NCBI RefSeq assembly: GCF_014218335.1
Contig: NZ_AP023367.1
Span: forward strand, 4,645,501-4,709,500
DNA length: 64,000 nt
From: Anaerocolumna cellulosilytica
GTDB taxonomy: Bacteria; Bacillota; Clostridia; Lachnospirales; Lachnospiraceae
Reading direction: 5' to 3'
The position numbers and the translations under genes are program-made. Of the stretch, positions 1 to 10,867 are shown piece by piece (position 1 is the first letter of the stretch; each line of letters starts with the position of its first letter). A model generated the notes under the pieces. That model did not search any database and was not told where the DNA came from. It saw only the letters and a program-made list of their open reading frames with translations.

Positions 1-832
<832 letters not shown>

Positions 833-944
833 TTAAAAGTATACCCAATTAAGCATAGGTTGTCAACACCTAAACGAAAAATTTGTCCTTATCATGAGTA
901 CAAGTTCAAAAATCATTCCGCCACAGGCGCACATTTGTATGCTA

Positions 945-1001
945 TATATAAAAATTGCCCAGAAAGCAAATATTTTACATAGTAATCTGCTTTTCCGGGC
1001 A
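945..1001 (-). terminator. Rho-independent terminator after the 1010-1540 gene
   Basis: Reading the minus strand just past the stop codon, TGCCCGGAAAAGCA pairs with TGCTTTCTGGGCA across a roughly 19-nt loop and is followed by TTTTTATAT. The imperfect stem plus U-tract is typical of an intrinsic terminator. Confidence 0.7.
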
Positions 1002-1009
1002 TTCCTTTT

Positions 1010-1540
1010 TTAGTACTGTGCCAGTTTTCTTGGATATTTCATCTTAATACAATTAAGCATTTTTTCATTTGGTTCAAATTTAATCCTTGTGGTCTTCTCA
1101 CCTTCTCTCCAGATAACAACATAAGGCTTGACCTCTTTATCACCGGAAGAAAAATCCTTATCCACACAATTGACATGTGTGTAACCATCTAATGCATGAG
1201 AACCTAAAGGAGCCATTACTTCAACCTGTTCAAAATCAATTTTTAAGGCTGTTTTTCTTTTTGCTTTTCCCATTATTTTATCAAAATCCAACTGACCATC
1301 GCAGAATACGTATTCGTATTCAATACTTAATCTAGGAAAGAAATAAATAATAGCTACAATAAGAATTGCTGAAATAAATAAAAGAATCTGATTCTGAAAG
1401 GTTAACAAAAAAGCCAGAACAGCTGCTACCACCAGTACCACACGCAACGCATACGTACCTAAGGTTTCCTTTCTTTTCACACCGGCTTCTGCATATAATT
1501 CATTCACTAACCTTACCTCCTGATATTGATATTTAGGCAT
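1010..1540 (-). CDS. Small membrane protein of unknown function (DUF6106-like)
   Basis: The product is a 176-residue protein with two adjacent hydrophobic segments at about residues 30-47 and 52-69, which should form a membrane hairpin. A soluble C-terminal domain of about 105 residues follows, beginning EYEYVFCDGQLDFDKIMGK. The soluble part looks PH-like in character (alternating strands, closing with KFEPNEKMLNCIK), but this is an impression only. It resembles the DUF6106 proteins common in Lachnospiraceae. No enzymatic motif is visible. It sits alone between guaB and groEL with its own terminator, so context says little about its job. The start codon is preceded by AGGAGGTAAGG-like sequence (plus strand cttacctcctga) that overlaps codons a little further downstream, so the precise start is moderately certain. 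Confidence 0.7.
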   Translation of the reverse strand: MPKYQYQEVRLVNELYAEAGVKRKETLGTYALRVVLVVAAVLAFLLTFQNQILLFISAILIVAIIYFFPRLSIEYEYVFCDGQLDFDKIMGKAKRKTALKIDFEQVEVMAPLGSHALDGYTHVNCVDKDFSSGDKEVKPYVVIWREGEKTTRIKFEPNEKMLNCIKMKYPRKLAQY

Positions 1541-1646
1541 ATTTTATTATTAATCAATACTCTACTGCTATTATACTAAATACTACACAAAAGATAAAGT
1601 CACAATGATAAATTTAATCTAATTTTTTTATAAAATGAGATTATAC

Positions 1647-1692
1647 TATAAAAGAAGCCCTTTGGCTTCTGTGAGATACCAAAGGGCTTCTT
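1647..1692 (-). terminator. Rho-independent terminator of groESL
   Basis: On the minus strand AAGAAGCCCTTTGG and CCAAAGGGCTTCTT form a perfect 14-bp stem with a 13-nt loop, followed by TTTTATAG. It lies about 60 bp past the groEL stop codon. Confidence 0.9.
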
Positions 1693-1752
1693 CTATTAAA
1701 TAGGGATATAACCCATGGGGATACTTCTTTTTCAGAATTATCTCCTGTTATA

Positions 1753-3390
<1,638 letters not shown>

Positions 3391-3415
3391 CTATTAATTT
3401 AATGATATATTGTTA

Positions 3416-3703
3416 TTAGTCTTCCACAATTGCTACAATATCGTTTTGCTTTACAACGATGAACTCTTCATCATCTAATTTTACTTCTGTTCCGGAATAC
3501 TTGGAGTAGATAACTTTATCTCCTGCTTTTACCTGCATGGTAACTTCTTTGCCGTCAACCACACCACCAGGTCCAACTGCTACAACCTCTGCCTGCTGAG
3601 GTTTTTCTTTTGCCTGGCCTGGTAATACAATACCAGATTTTGTTGTTTCTTCAGCCACCAGTTGCTTTAAAACTACTTTGTCTCCTAATGGTACTAACTT
3701 CAT
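3416..3703 (-). CDS. groES: Co-chaperonin GroES (Hsp10)
   Basis: This is the 10-kDa lid of the GroEL folding chamber. It is 95 residues long, the standard length. It begins MKLVPLGDKVVLKQL and contains the mobile GroEL-binding loop (EETTKSGIVLPGQAKEKPQ, about residues 18-36) and the VVAVGPGG strand-turn. The ATG is preceded by AGGAGG at the right distance. It is the first gene of the groES-groEL unit. The 5' leader carries a perfect CIRCE element, so HrcA repression is expected, and a second palindrome lies further upstream. Confidence 0.98.
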   Translation of the reverse strand: MKLVPLGDKVVLKQLVAEETTKSGIVLPGQAKEKPQQAEVVAVGPGGVVDGKEVTMQVKAGDKVIYSKYSGTEVKLDDEEFIVVKQNDIVAIVED

Positions 3704-3758
3704 ATCATTTCCTCCTTATAATTAAATAATTTGAGTTAAAGGCTTATGTTTTTGATTA

Positions 3759-3785
3759 TTAGCACTCGCTTCAATTGAGTGCTAA
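3759..3785 (-). promoter_or_regulatory. CIRCE operator (HrcA binding site) of groESL
   Basis: TTAGCACTC, nine bases, GAGTGCTAA: a perfect match to the CIRCE inverted repeat. It sits 55 bp upstream of the groES ATG and just downstream of a TATAAT box (3793-3798, minus strand), so it would lie at or after the transcription start, the standard CIRCE position. Confidence 0.97.
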
Positions 3786-3792
3786 CTGATAG

Positions 3793-3798
3793 ATTATA
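3793..3798 (-). promoter_or_regulatory. -10 box of the groESL promoter
   Basis: A perfect TATAAT on the minus strand 8 bp upstream of CIRCE. No good -35 is found at 17 bp; that position falls in the loop of the 3803-3833 palindrome. An alternative pairing is TTGCAT (3821-3826) with TAATAT (3798-3803), spacing 17. Confidence 0.55.
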
Positions 3799-3802
3799 TA
3801 TT

Positions 3803-3833
3803 AGTAAATTTGCATTTATTATGCAAATTTACT
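3803..3833. repeat. Perfect 13-bp palindrome in the groESL promoter
   Basis: AGTAAATTTGCAT, five bases (ttatt), ATGCAAATTTACT: both arms match perfectly. It covers the -35 region of the groESL promoter, immediately upstream of the -10 box. It is not followed by a U-tract on either strand, so it is more likely a protein-binding operator than a terminator. It is unrelated in sequence to CIRCE. Confidence 0.75.
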
Positions 3834-4025
3834 TCTCACTAAAAATCCAGAATTATAACGGCTATCTTAACTTTATCTCTTTTATACTCTCTTTATCTCT
3901 CTTTTTTAAACTTTTTTAAAATATTACCAATTACTCCATCAAACTATACGTAACATCCCCAATTCTATTAATTTTATACTATTGACAAAACATTTGTTTG
4001 GAAATAAATGAAAAATTTCTAACAG

Positions 4026-4054
4026 TTTACCACTGGCTGTCCCTATGCTATAAT
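4026..4054 (+). promoter_or_regulatory. Predicted promoter of the 4204-4923 gene
   Basis: TTTACC (4026-4031), 17-bp spacer, TATAAT (4049-4054), with a TG one base upstream of the -10 (extended -10). A second TTGACA is present at 3982-3987 but has only a poor -10 (TAAATG) at 17 bp. Confidence 0.55.
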
Positions 4055-4084
4055 ATAACTAGTATTATCCAACTGGTTATATTA
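4051..4084. repeat. Inverted repeat at the start site of the 4204-4923 gene
   Basis: TAATATAACTAG (4051-4062) and CTGGTTATATTA (4073-4084) are inverted copies matching at 11 of 12 positions with a 10-nt centre. The left arm overlaps the -10 box, the usual place for a repressor operator. The 120 bp between it and the gene holds nothing else recognisable. Confidence 0.5.
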
Positions 4085-4203
4085 TTACAAAAATTATATG
4101 ATACATGGAATTAATTCCCTATGTATTTATAATTACCCTTGTACTTAAGATATTAAAATATGACCTTACTTATAATAAATAGAAAATGAAAGCAGGGATA
4201 AAT

Positions 4204-4923
4204 TTGAAAGAAAAATTATACACTATACCCGTAAATGAAGCTTTTGCAGCTGATTGTGAATGCCCTATTTGTCTTATGAAGAAAACCCTTGAGGATAATG
4301 CAATTGAATTTACCATGGGGCCCAGCTATATGGAGGATGATGTACGGGCAGAAACAGATAAGATTGGTTTTTGTACACATCATGTGAAAAAACTCTATGA
4401 AAACCAAAACCGTCTTGGTCTGGCTTTAATGTTAAAAACTCATATGGATAAAACCATTGAGGATATTGAAAAACTAACAAAACAGGGGATAAAGATAGCT
4501 TCTCCCTCTCTATTTAGGAAGAAAACTGAAGATTCCTTGTTAAAATCATACATTGATTCTCTTAAAAACTCCTGTTATATCTGTAATAAAATTGAAAATA
4601 CCTTTAATCGATATATAGTCACTGTATTTTCACTTTATACAAGTGATAAGGATTTTGTAGATACATACAAAAATTCCAAAGGTTTTTGCACCACACATTA
4701 CGGTTTATTATATGAAGAAGCTCCTAAGTATCTTAAAGGTGATAAACTTGAAGAGTTCATTAATACCTTAAACCGTCTCTATCTTGCTAATATGAAAAGA
4801 GTTCGGGATGATTTGGATTGGTTTACTGATAAATTTGATTATCGTTACGTGAACGAACCCTGGAAGAATTCAAAAGACGCTCTTCCAAGATCCATGATTA
4901 AAGTCAATAGTATAATAGAATAG
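4204..4923 (+). CDS. Cysteine-rich protein of unknown function (DUF6062-like)
   Basis: The product is a soluble protein of about 239 residues with four cysteine/histidine clusters: CECPIC near the start, FCTHH, CYIC in the middle and FCTTHY. Their spacing makes two likely metal-binding or structural centres. It resembles the DUF6062 proteins of Lachnospiraceae. The start chosen is TTG at 4204, because AGGGA lies 5 bp before it and the protein then begins MKEKLYTIPVNEAF, as relatives do. The ATG six codons earlier (4186) has no ribosome binding site. It is one of the few plus-strand genes and stands alone with its own promoter and a candidate operator. Its function is unknown; a metal- or redox-linked role is a guess. 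Confidence 0.75.
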   Translation: MKEKLYTIPVNEAFAADCECPICLMKKTLEDNAIEFTMGPSYMEDDVRAETDKIGFCTHHVKKLYENQNRLGLALMLKTHMDKTIEDIEKLTKQGIKIASPSLFRKKTEDSLLKSYIDSLKNSCYICNKIENTFNRYIVTVFSLYTSDKDFVDTYKNSKGFCTTHYGLLYEEAPKYLKGDKLEEFINTLNRLYLANMKRVRDDLDWFTDKFDYRYVNEPWKNSKDALPRSMIKVNSIIE

Positions 4924-4963
4924 GGCCTTTTTTACTGATAGACAGCAAACGGTACTAGGATTC

Positions 4964-5046
4964 AAAAAAACTGCCTTACTTGCACTTACCGGATAGGTGT
5001 ATCCCTTTATATAGCACCTGTCCGGCTGTTAAGTGCAGCAGTGCAG
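4964..5046 (-). terminator. Terminator of the glnS-DUF2225 unit (large hairpin)
   Basis: CCGGATAGGTG (4989-4999) pairs with CACCTGTCCGG (5015-5025) with one G-U pair, and is extended after a 4-nt bulge by GCACTTA (4982-4988) with TAAGTGC (5030-5036). On the minus strand a run of seven T follows 11 nt later. It lies between convergent genes; the U-tract favours the minus direction. Confidence 0.65.
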
Positions 5047-5065
5047 TATTATATTCTGTCTGAGG

Positions 5066-5908
5066 TTAACCCTCTTTTAACATATCCTTTAATTCTCTTG
5101 CCTTAGACTTGATTCTTTCATTGGCATCTCTGGAAATTAATACCTTAGAAATCCACCTGCTGGCTTCTTCCGTTTTACCGGCTCTTCTGGCCAAATCTGC
5201 CACCAGATAAGTCATAGTATTTTCATCCATACCACACATCGGAAACATTTCTTTTGAAAAAGCATCCGTAAAACCTTCGTAAGCATTTAACAGAAATTCT
5301 GCTTCTTCTTTTTGTAACTGACTGATTTCATTCTTTTTTTCACCGGTAAGGTCTTCTGCTTTTAAAGCCTCTGCCTTTCCACGAATTAACCAGCCTGTTT
5401 TCAAACAGGTATATGCTCTTTCACTTATCTTGCTTTTCTTAACAATTGTATTTACCAATGCCAGCTTATGTCTTGTAATAGCAGTATCATATGAGTAGGT
5501 TTCCTCATCCACTGACATCCCTTTAAAAGAAGATGAAATCTGCTCTTTTATCAGTTTTGCCTGCAAGGATGTCATGTAGTTAAAAAAGCGGTTTAGAGCT
5601 GAATATCCACAATGTGGGCATACTACTGCATCATATTTTAGAGAATCCACATGCTGATATTTAGGTCTTAAATCTGTGTCCGCAGAGATTAATTTAACTT
5701 TACCGGTCTTAACGGTTTTTGATTTAAATTCTTTATCACAAACCGGACAGGTGTAGCCTTTATCAAACAATAAATCAGCTTCCACTATCTCAACCTTTTC
5801 TTCTCCCTGTCCATCTGATTTTTTGGTTTTCTCATCTGGGGCGTAAACATCCATATTAGACATTTTGCCCAGCCCAAATGCTTCCAATCCTGAAAATAAA
5901 TTTGCCAT
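5066..5908 (-). CDS. DUF2225 zinc-ribbon protein
   Basis: A 280-residue cytoplasmic protein of the DUF2225 family, whose biochemical role is not known. Two CxxC knuckles, CPVC (about residue 54) and CPHCGY (about residue 97), form a predicted zinc ribbon. The rest is helical and TPR-like, rich in ISERAYTCLKTGWLIRGK-type segments (DUF2225 proteins typically end in such repeats). It starts 13 bp downstream of the glnS stop, so the two are almost certainly co-transcribed, and the large hairpin at 4964-5046 ends the unit. There is an AGGAGGA sequence directly before the ATG. No truncation is evident. Confidence 0.85.
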   Translation of the reverse strand: MANLFSGLEAFGLGKMSNMDVYAPDEKTKKSDGQGEEKVEIVEADLLFDKGYTCPVCDKEFKSKTVKTGKVKLISADTDLRPKYQHVDSLKYDAVVCPHCGYSALNRFFNYMTSLQAKLIKEQISSSFKGMSVDEETYSYDTAITRHKLALVNTIVKKSKISERAYTCLKTGWLIRGKAEALKAEDLTGEKKNEISQLQKEEAEFLLNAYEGFTDAFSKEMFPMCGMDENTMTYLVADLARRAGKTEEASRWISKVLISRDANERIKSKARELKDMLKEG

Positions 5909-5921
5909 TCTTCTTCCTCCT

Positions 5922-7646
5922 CTAAACGGGCTTGTAAGAACTCTTTAGTGATACGATTCTATTAAATACTAAATGTTCCAAAGTTGAATCTTTGGAATCT
6001 ACGCAAAAGTATCCATGTCTTAAAAATTGATAACTGTCATAAGCTTTTGCCTCTTTAACACTTGGTTCAATATAACAGGTATCAAGTACCGTTATCGAAT
6101 TAGGATTCAAATTCAGACTTCCGTCTTCATTATAAACACCCTTTTCTTCATCTACTATATTTTCATACAGTCTTACCTCTGCAGTGACAGCAGTGGGAGC
6201 GGCTACCCAGTGTATAGTGCCTTTGACCTTTCTGCCGGTAAAGCCTGAGCCACTTCTGGTCTCCGGATCATAGGTACAATGGATTTCCGTTACTTTTCCG
6301 GATTCATCTGTAATATAGTCGGTGCAGGTTACAAAATAAGCATGCATTAGGCGCACTTCATTTCCGGGGAATAATCGGAAGTATTTTTTAGGAGGTTCTA
6401 TCATGAAGTCTTCCCTATCAATGTAAAGCTCTCTGGCAAAGGGAACTTCCCTTACACCCATTTCTTGATTCTCCTGATTATTGGGAACCTCCATATATTC
6501 AACGGTATCCTCCGGATAATTGGTTATTACTAACTTAATTGGGTCTAAAACAGCCATGACTCTTGGCCTCTTTAATTTTAAATCTTCCCGGATGCAGTAC
6601 TCCAACATGGAATATTCAACAGAACTTTGACTTTTGGAAACTCCGCAAAGCTCCATAAAAGTTTTTATGGATTCCGGTGTAAATCCTCTCCTGCGAAGGG
6701 CACTGATAGATACAAGCCTTGGATCATCCCAGCCATCTACAATTCCTTCCTCCACCAGTTTTTTAATATATCTTTTACCTGTGATAACATTGGTCAAATA
6801 AAGCTTTGCAAATTCTATCTGCTTCGGTGGATTCACATATTCTAATTCTCTTACTACCCAGTCGTATAAAGGTCTGTGGTCTTCAAATTCCAGGGTACAG
6901 ATAGAATGTGTAATACCTTCGATTGCGTCTTCAATGGGATGAGCAAAGTCATACATAGGATAAATACACCATTTATCCCCTGTATTATGATGTGTCATCC
7001 TGGCTATACGGTAAATAATAGGATCCCTCATATTGATATTAGGGGAGGACATATCTATCTTAGCTCTAAGTACCTTAGAGCCATCTGGAAAGTCACCGTT
7101 CTTCATTGCTTCAAACAATGCAAGATTTTCTTCTACCGATCTGTCACGATACGGACTATTTTTACCCGGCTCTGTTAACGTTCCACGGTACTCACGAATT
7201 TCTTCCGGTGTCAGGTCACAGACAAATGCCATACCCTTTTTAATCAGCTTTACAGCACCTTCATACATGTGCTCAAAATAATCCGAAGCAAAGAAAAGCC
7301 TGTCTTCAAAATCACCGCCGATCCATTTTACATCTGCTATAATGGATTCAACAAATTCAGTCTTTTCCTTTGTCGGATTGGTGTCATCAAATCTTAAGTT
7401 AAACTTACCTCCGTACTTCTTTGCCAAACCGTAGTTTAGTAAGATTGACTTTGCATGTCCTATATGGAGGTAGCCGTTGGGCTCCGGAGGGAAACGGGTC
7501 ATAATATTCGTACAGTGTCCCTCTTGTATATCTTTTTCTATGATTTGCTCTATAAAATTCTTAGACGTAGTTTCTTTGTCTAGTTGATTTTCAGTGTTTT
7601 TATTGATATCTGATCCATCCTCCATGCCAGTACCCTCACTCACCAT
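5922..7646 (-). CDS. glnS: Glutaminyl-tRNA synthetase
   Basis: A class I aminoacyl-tRNA synthetase that charges tRNA-Gln in the cytoplasm. It has the HIGH-type signature [15 protein letters not shown] at about residue 53 and the GlnRS-typical FDDTNP and GWDDPR motifs. An anticodon-binding beta-barrel C-terminal half begins at about residue 345. Its 574 residues fit the family. It carries a roughly 30-residue acidic N-terminal leader before the catalytic core. The KMSKS position reads [12 protein letters not shown] rather than the enterobacterial MSKRK, keeping lysines but not the serine. The ATG follows AAAGGAGG at 7 bp, so the N-terminal leader is real. Having GlnRS means the organism need not rely wholly on the Glu-tRNA-Gln amidotransferase route. 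Confidence 0.95.
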   Translation of the reverse strand: MVSEGTGMEDGSDINKNTENQLDKETTSKNFIEQIIEKDIQEGHCTNIMTRFPPEPNGYLHIGHAKSILLNYGLAKKYGGKFNLRFDDTNPTKEKTEFVESIIADVKWIGGDFEDRLFFASDYFEHMYEGAVKLIKKGMAFVCDLTPEEIREYRGTLTEPGKNSPYRDRSVEENLALFEAMKNGDFPDGSKVLRAKIDMSSPNINMRDPIIYRIARMTHHNTGDKWCIYPMYDFAHPIEDAIEGITHSICTLEFEDHRPLYDWVVRELEYVNPPKQIEFAKLYLTNVITGKRYIKKLVEEGIVDGWDDPRLVSISALRRRGFTPESIKTFMELCGVSKSQSSVEYSMLEYCIREDLKLKRPRVMAVLDPIKLVITNYPEDTVEYMEVPNNQENQEMGVREVPFARELYIDREDFMIEPPKKYFRLFPGNEVRLMHAYFVTCTDYITDESGKVTEIHCTYDPETRSGSGFTGRKVKGTIHWVAAPTAVTAEVRLYENIVDEEKGVYNEDGSLNLNPNSITVLDTCYIEPSVKEAKAYDSYQFLRHGYFCVDSKDSTLEHLVFNRIVSLKSSYKPV

Positions 7647-7843
7647 GGCAAATCCTCCTTTTTAAGCATTTTTTAATAAGGTATATAATACCACAATTAT
7701 TTTCAATAGTCAAAGCGGGTAATAATAATATTATCGACCTATATTTAAGTTTTCATAAAATAAATATTTAATTTTTTTATTTTCTAACGTTTAAGTATCA
7801 TCTCACCCATACAACTCCATTATGAAAATGAATATAGTTAACA

Positions 7844-7880
7844 ACGAAAAAACTGTCCAGAATTCACACCGGACAGTTTC
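7844..7880 (-). terminator. Terminator of the aminotransferase-hisC unit
   Basis: On the minus strand AAACTGTCC and GGACAGTTT form a 9-bp stem with a 12-nt loop, followed by a T-run, 10 bp past the hisC stop. Confidence 0.85.
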
Positions 7881-7888
7881 CTTTATTC

Positions 7889-8950
7889 TTAATTCTCTTT
7901 AACAAGGCGTTTTAGCACCTCTAAAAATTGATTCATCTCTTCATCCGTACCAACTGTGATTCTTAGATAATTATTAATCTTTGGCTTATTAAAGTACCTT
8001 ACAAATATATTCTCATTCCTTAAATCCTGATAAAGCTTTTCTGCCGGTATGGTATTATGAGAGGCAAATATAAAATTAGCCTTAGAGGCCGGAAAATGAA
8101 AGCCCAGTTCTTTTAATGCTGCCATAACTCGCTCTCTAGTTGAAATAATACGTTTAACACATTCCTGGTGATAGTTCTCATCCTTCACTGCCTCTACACC
8201 GTAATAAAGAGAGGTCAGGTTCATAGTATAAGAATTGTATGAATATTTGACATCATTCATAACCTTTATTAAAGAAGAATTACCAATTGCGTAGCCTATT
8301 CTCATCCCTGCCATGGAACGGGATTTGGAAAATGTCTGGACTATCAGTAGATTCTCAAAGTCCTTTGTTAAAGATATTGCACTTTCTCCTCCAAAATCAA
8401 CATAAGCTTCATCTACGATTACAACGGATTCCTGATTATGCTCAAGGATATCACGGATAAAGTGAAGATCTTCGCAAATGGAAGTAGGTGCATTGGGATT
8501 GGCCAATACAATACCTCCGTTTTCCCTGTAGTAGTCTTCCTTACAGATCCTAAAATGCTCATCCAGAGGTGGCTGCGTATAAGGAATATGGAACAGTTCT
8601 GCCCATACATCATAAAAAGAATACGTAATATCCGGAAATAGTATGGGTTTATCTGAATTAAAGAAGGACATAAAAGCCATTGCCAATACATCATCGGAAC
8701 CTACCCCTACAAACACCTGGTTCTCTTCTACTTTATAGTGCTCTGCCAGAGCCTTAATAAGAAGGGAAGAGGTCGGATCCGGATACAACTTTAGCTGTTC
8801 CGTATTAAGTTCTTCCACGGCTTTTTGTACTCCTGGTGCGGGAGGGTATGGGTTTTCATTGGTATTTAACTTAATCATACCGGGTACATTAGGCTGTTCT
8901 CCCGGAACATAAGGGGTAATTTTTCTATAATAAGTTTCCCATGGTTTCAT
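7889..8950 (-). CDS. hisC: Histidinol-phosphate aminotransferase
   Basis: A fold-type I PLP enzyme that transaminates imidazole-acetol phosphate to histidinol phosphate in histidine synthesis. The product has 353 residues, the usual HisC length. Landmarks include the N-terminal NENPYPP motif (substrate arm), VIVDEAYVDF with the cofactor-contacting aspartate and tyrosine, and the Schiff-base lysine in QTFSKSRSMAGMRIGYAIG. It lies 25 bp downstream of a second aminotransferase and shares its transcript. No other his genes are in view, so some broader aromatic or imidazole aminotransferase activity is possible. The C-terminal RITVGTDEEMNQFL is typical of HisC. Confidence 0.9.
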   Translation of the reverse strand: MKPWETYYRKITPYVPGEQPNVPGMIKLNTNENPYPPAPGVQKAVEELNTEQLKLYPDPTSSLLIKALAEHYKVEENQVFVGVGSDDVLAMAFMSFFNSDKPILFPDITYSFYDVWAELFHIPYTQPPLDEHFRICKEDYYRENGGIVLANPNAPTSICEDLHFIRDILEHNQESVVIVDEAYVDFGGESAISLTKDFENLLIVQTFSKSRSMAGMRIGYAIGNSSLIKVMNDVKYSYNSYTMNLTSLYYGVEAVKDENYHQECVKRIISTRERVMAALKELGFHFPASKANFIFASHNTIPAEKLYQDLRNENIFVRYFNKPKINNYLRITVGTDEEMNQFLEVLKRLVKEN

Positions 8951-8975
8951 CGTATACTCACTACTTTCTGTTAAG

Positions 8976-10166
8976 TTATTTTGCTAAATATTCTTTGGCA
9001 AGCTTTTGAAAGCCCAGTAATGCTCCTTCTACCGTCTTATGGTCTACACAATAAGCGATTCTGCAATATCCGGGACAGCCAAAGGAAGAACCGGGAACGA
9101 TGAGTATATTGTATTTTTTTGCAGCAGCACAGAAAGCTTTGTCGTCCGCTTCCAGAGTTTTAACAAACAAATAGAAGGCTCCCTCCGGTTTAACACAGTC
9201 ATATCCATATTCCTTTAAGCGGTTATAAAGTACTTCGCGGTTTCTGTTATACACAGTTATATCAACCTCTGAATCCAAACACTTTGCCACAACACGCTGG
9301 ATTAAGGACGGTGCATTAACAAACCCGAGAATACGGTTTGCTACATTAGCTGCAGCAATCATATCTTTCGCATCCGTTGCTTCATCAGGAATTACCAGAT
9401 ATCCGATACGCTCACCGGGCAGGGATAAGGATTTACTGTAAGAATATCCTACAATAGTGTTTCTGTAATATTTTGTAAGGTATGGGACATTCACACCATC
9501 ATATACCAGTTCTCTGTACGGTTCATCTGATATCAGATAGATAACCGTGTTAAATTCCTTCTGCTTCTTTTCCAGTATCTGAGCAAGTTCTCTAATAGTT
9601 TCCTCAGAATAAATCACTCCAGTGGGGTTATTGGGAGTATTTACGATTACCGCCTTTGTTTTGGCTGTTATTCTAGTTTCAAATTCTTCTAAGTTTGGTT
9701 GAAAGGTATCTGTATTTGGAGCAACTACTACTAGCTCTCCATCAAAATTATTAACATAATTTCTATATTCACCAAAGAATGGTGCAAAGGTAATAACTTC
9801 ATCACCTGCATTTAATAAAGTCTTTAGTATAACATTCAGACCGCCTGCCGCACCAACTGTCATTACTATATTTTCATGGGTAAAGCCTGTCCCAAATCTT
9901 TTATTAATTGATACAGCAATGGCATCCCTTACATCTTCATAACCGGAATTGCTCATGTAACCATGTACCAGAGACGCACTTTCTTCCGTTATGATACTGA
10001 CCACTGCCTCTTTTACTTCTGCCGGAGGTTCCACACTGGGATTTCCGAGACTGAAATCATACACATTCTCTGCTCCATGTATGGCTGCCAATCTTTTTCC
10101 TTCTTCAAACATAGCTCGAATTACAGAGCTGTTTTGTACCAGCGTAAGCATTTTATTTGATATCAT
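8976..10166 (-). CDS. Class I/II PLP-dependent aminotransferase
   Basis: A 396-residue fold-type I aminotransferase of the aspartate-aminotransferase superfamily, cytoplasmic. Visible signatures are YDFSLGNPSVEPP at the N-terminus, the VNTPNNPTGVIYS loop, the cofactor aspartate in LISDEPYRELVYD, and the PLP lysine in VGYSYSKSLSLPGERIGYLV. A C-terminal arginine for the substrate carboxylate lies in GYCRIAYCV. The substrate cannot be read from sequence; aspartate, aromatic amino acids or alanine are all possible. It precedes hisC with a 25-bp gap, suggesting coordinated amino acid metabolism. GAGG lies 7 bp before the ATG. Confidence 0.88.
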   Translation of the reverse strand: MISNKMLTLVQNSSVIRAMFEEGKRLAAIHGAENVYDFSLGNPSVEPPAEVKEAVVSIITEESASLVHGYMSNSGYEDVRDAIAVSINKRFGTGFTHENIVMTVGAAGGLNVILKTLLNAGDEVITFAPFFGEYRNYVNNFDGELVVVAPNTDTFQPNLEEFETRITAKTKAVIVNTPNNPTGVIYSEETIRELAQILEKKQKEFNTVIYLISDEPYRELVYDGVNVPYLTKYYRNTIVGYSYSKSLSLPGERIGYLVIPDEATDAKDMIAAANVANRILGFVNAPSLIQRVVAKCLDSEVDITVYNRNREVLYNRLKEYGYDCVKPEGAFYLFVKTLEADDKAFCAAAKKYNILIVPGSSFGCPGYCRIAYCVDHKTVEGALLGFQKLAKEYLAK

Positions 10167-10267
10167 AATCCATCCTCTTTTCCGTCTTATTTCGATTAGT
10201 ATAGCACATTACCTTGCTAAATTGCAATATAATGATTAGGATGTAAAAAACCCTTACTTAATCAGGA

Positions 10268-10390
10268 CCACCAGTGTGAACTGGTGGTTTGCTCTGTCCC
10301 TGTAAGGGACTAATACCGGCTTGGGCCTCAAAGGCCCTTCGAAAGTAAAGGCCCCAAACGCACCACTTTCACTAGCTAACCCTTACAAGG
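10268..10390. repeat. Hairpin-rich 3' tail of the IS200 element
   Basis: Four consecutive hairpins occupy the untranslated tail after tnpA: CCACCAGT/ACTGGTGG (10268-10287), GTCCCT/AGGGAC (10296-10310), GGGCCT/AGGCCC (10323-10337) and CCCTT/AAGGG (10380-10390). Only the outermost is needed as the transposition end. The rest would be strongly folded as RNA. Confidence 0.7.
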
Positions 10391-10396
10391 GCTTAA

Positions 10397-10867
10397 TTAT
10401 TTGCCTTTAATTACTGGCTCACCCGTAAACGGGTCGATATACTCTTTTAGTGTTAGTTGCTCTTCTGCTTGATCGTCCATGAGCTGATTTCGGATATATG
10501 CCTCTATTTTCTTTGCATTTTTTCCTACAGTGTCTACAAAATACCCTCTACACCAAAATTTTCGATTTCCATACTTATATTTTAAATTTGCATGTCTATC
10601 GAATATCATTAGCGAGCTTTTTCCCTTTAAGTATCCCATAAATTCTGACACACTAATGTTGGGGGGTATTCTCACCAGCATGTGTATATGATCTCGACAA
10701 CACTCTGCCTCGATTATTTCTACGCCTTTTCTTTTACATAGTGTACTCAAAATGTTTGCCACATCTGCTTTAATGTTTCCATAAATTATCTGCCTTCTAA
10801 ATTTGGGTGCAAACACAATATGATATTTGCATTCCCATGTTGTATGTGATAATCTGTTCTTATCCAT
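10397..10867 (-). CDS. tnpA: IS200/IS605 transposase TnpA (Y1 HUH family)
   Basis: A 156-residue single-tyrosine HUH transposase, which cuts and rejoins single-stranded DNA at the element's end hairpins. The HUH histidines are in CRDHIHMLVRIP (about residue 63), and the catalytic tyrosine is in NAKKIEAYIRNQ (about residue 125). The conserved start is MDKNRLSHTTWECKYHIVF. The ATG at 10867 is chosen because AGGAGG lies 7 bp before it; an upstream in-frame extension of 14 codons has no such site. The length is full for the family and no frameshift is seen, so the element may be active. Confidence 0.93.
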   Translation of the reverse strand: MDKNRLSHTTWECKYHIVFAPKFRRQIIYGNIKADVANILSTLCKRKGVEIIEAECCRDHIHMLVRIPPNISVSEFMGYLKGKSSLMIFDRHANLKYKYGNRKFWCRGYFVDTVGKNAKKIEAYIRNQLMDDQAEEQLTLKEYIDPFTGEPVIKGK

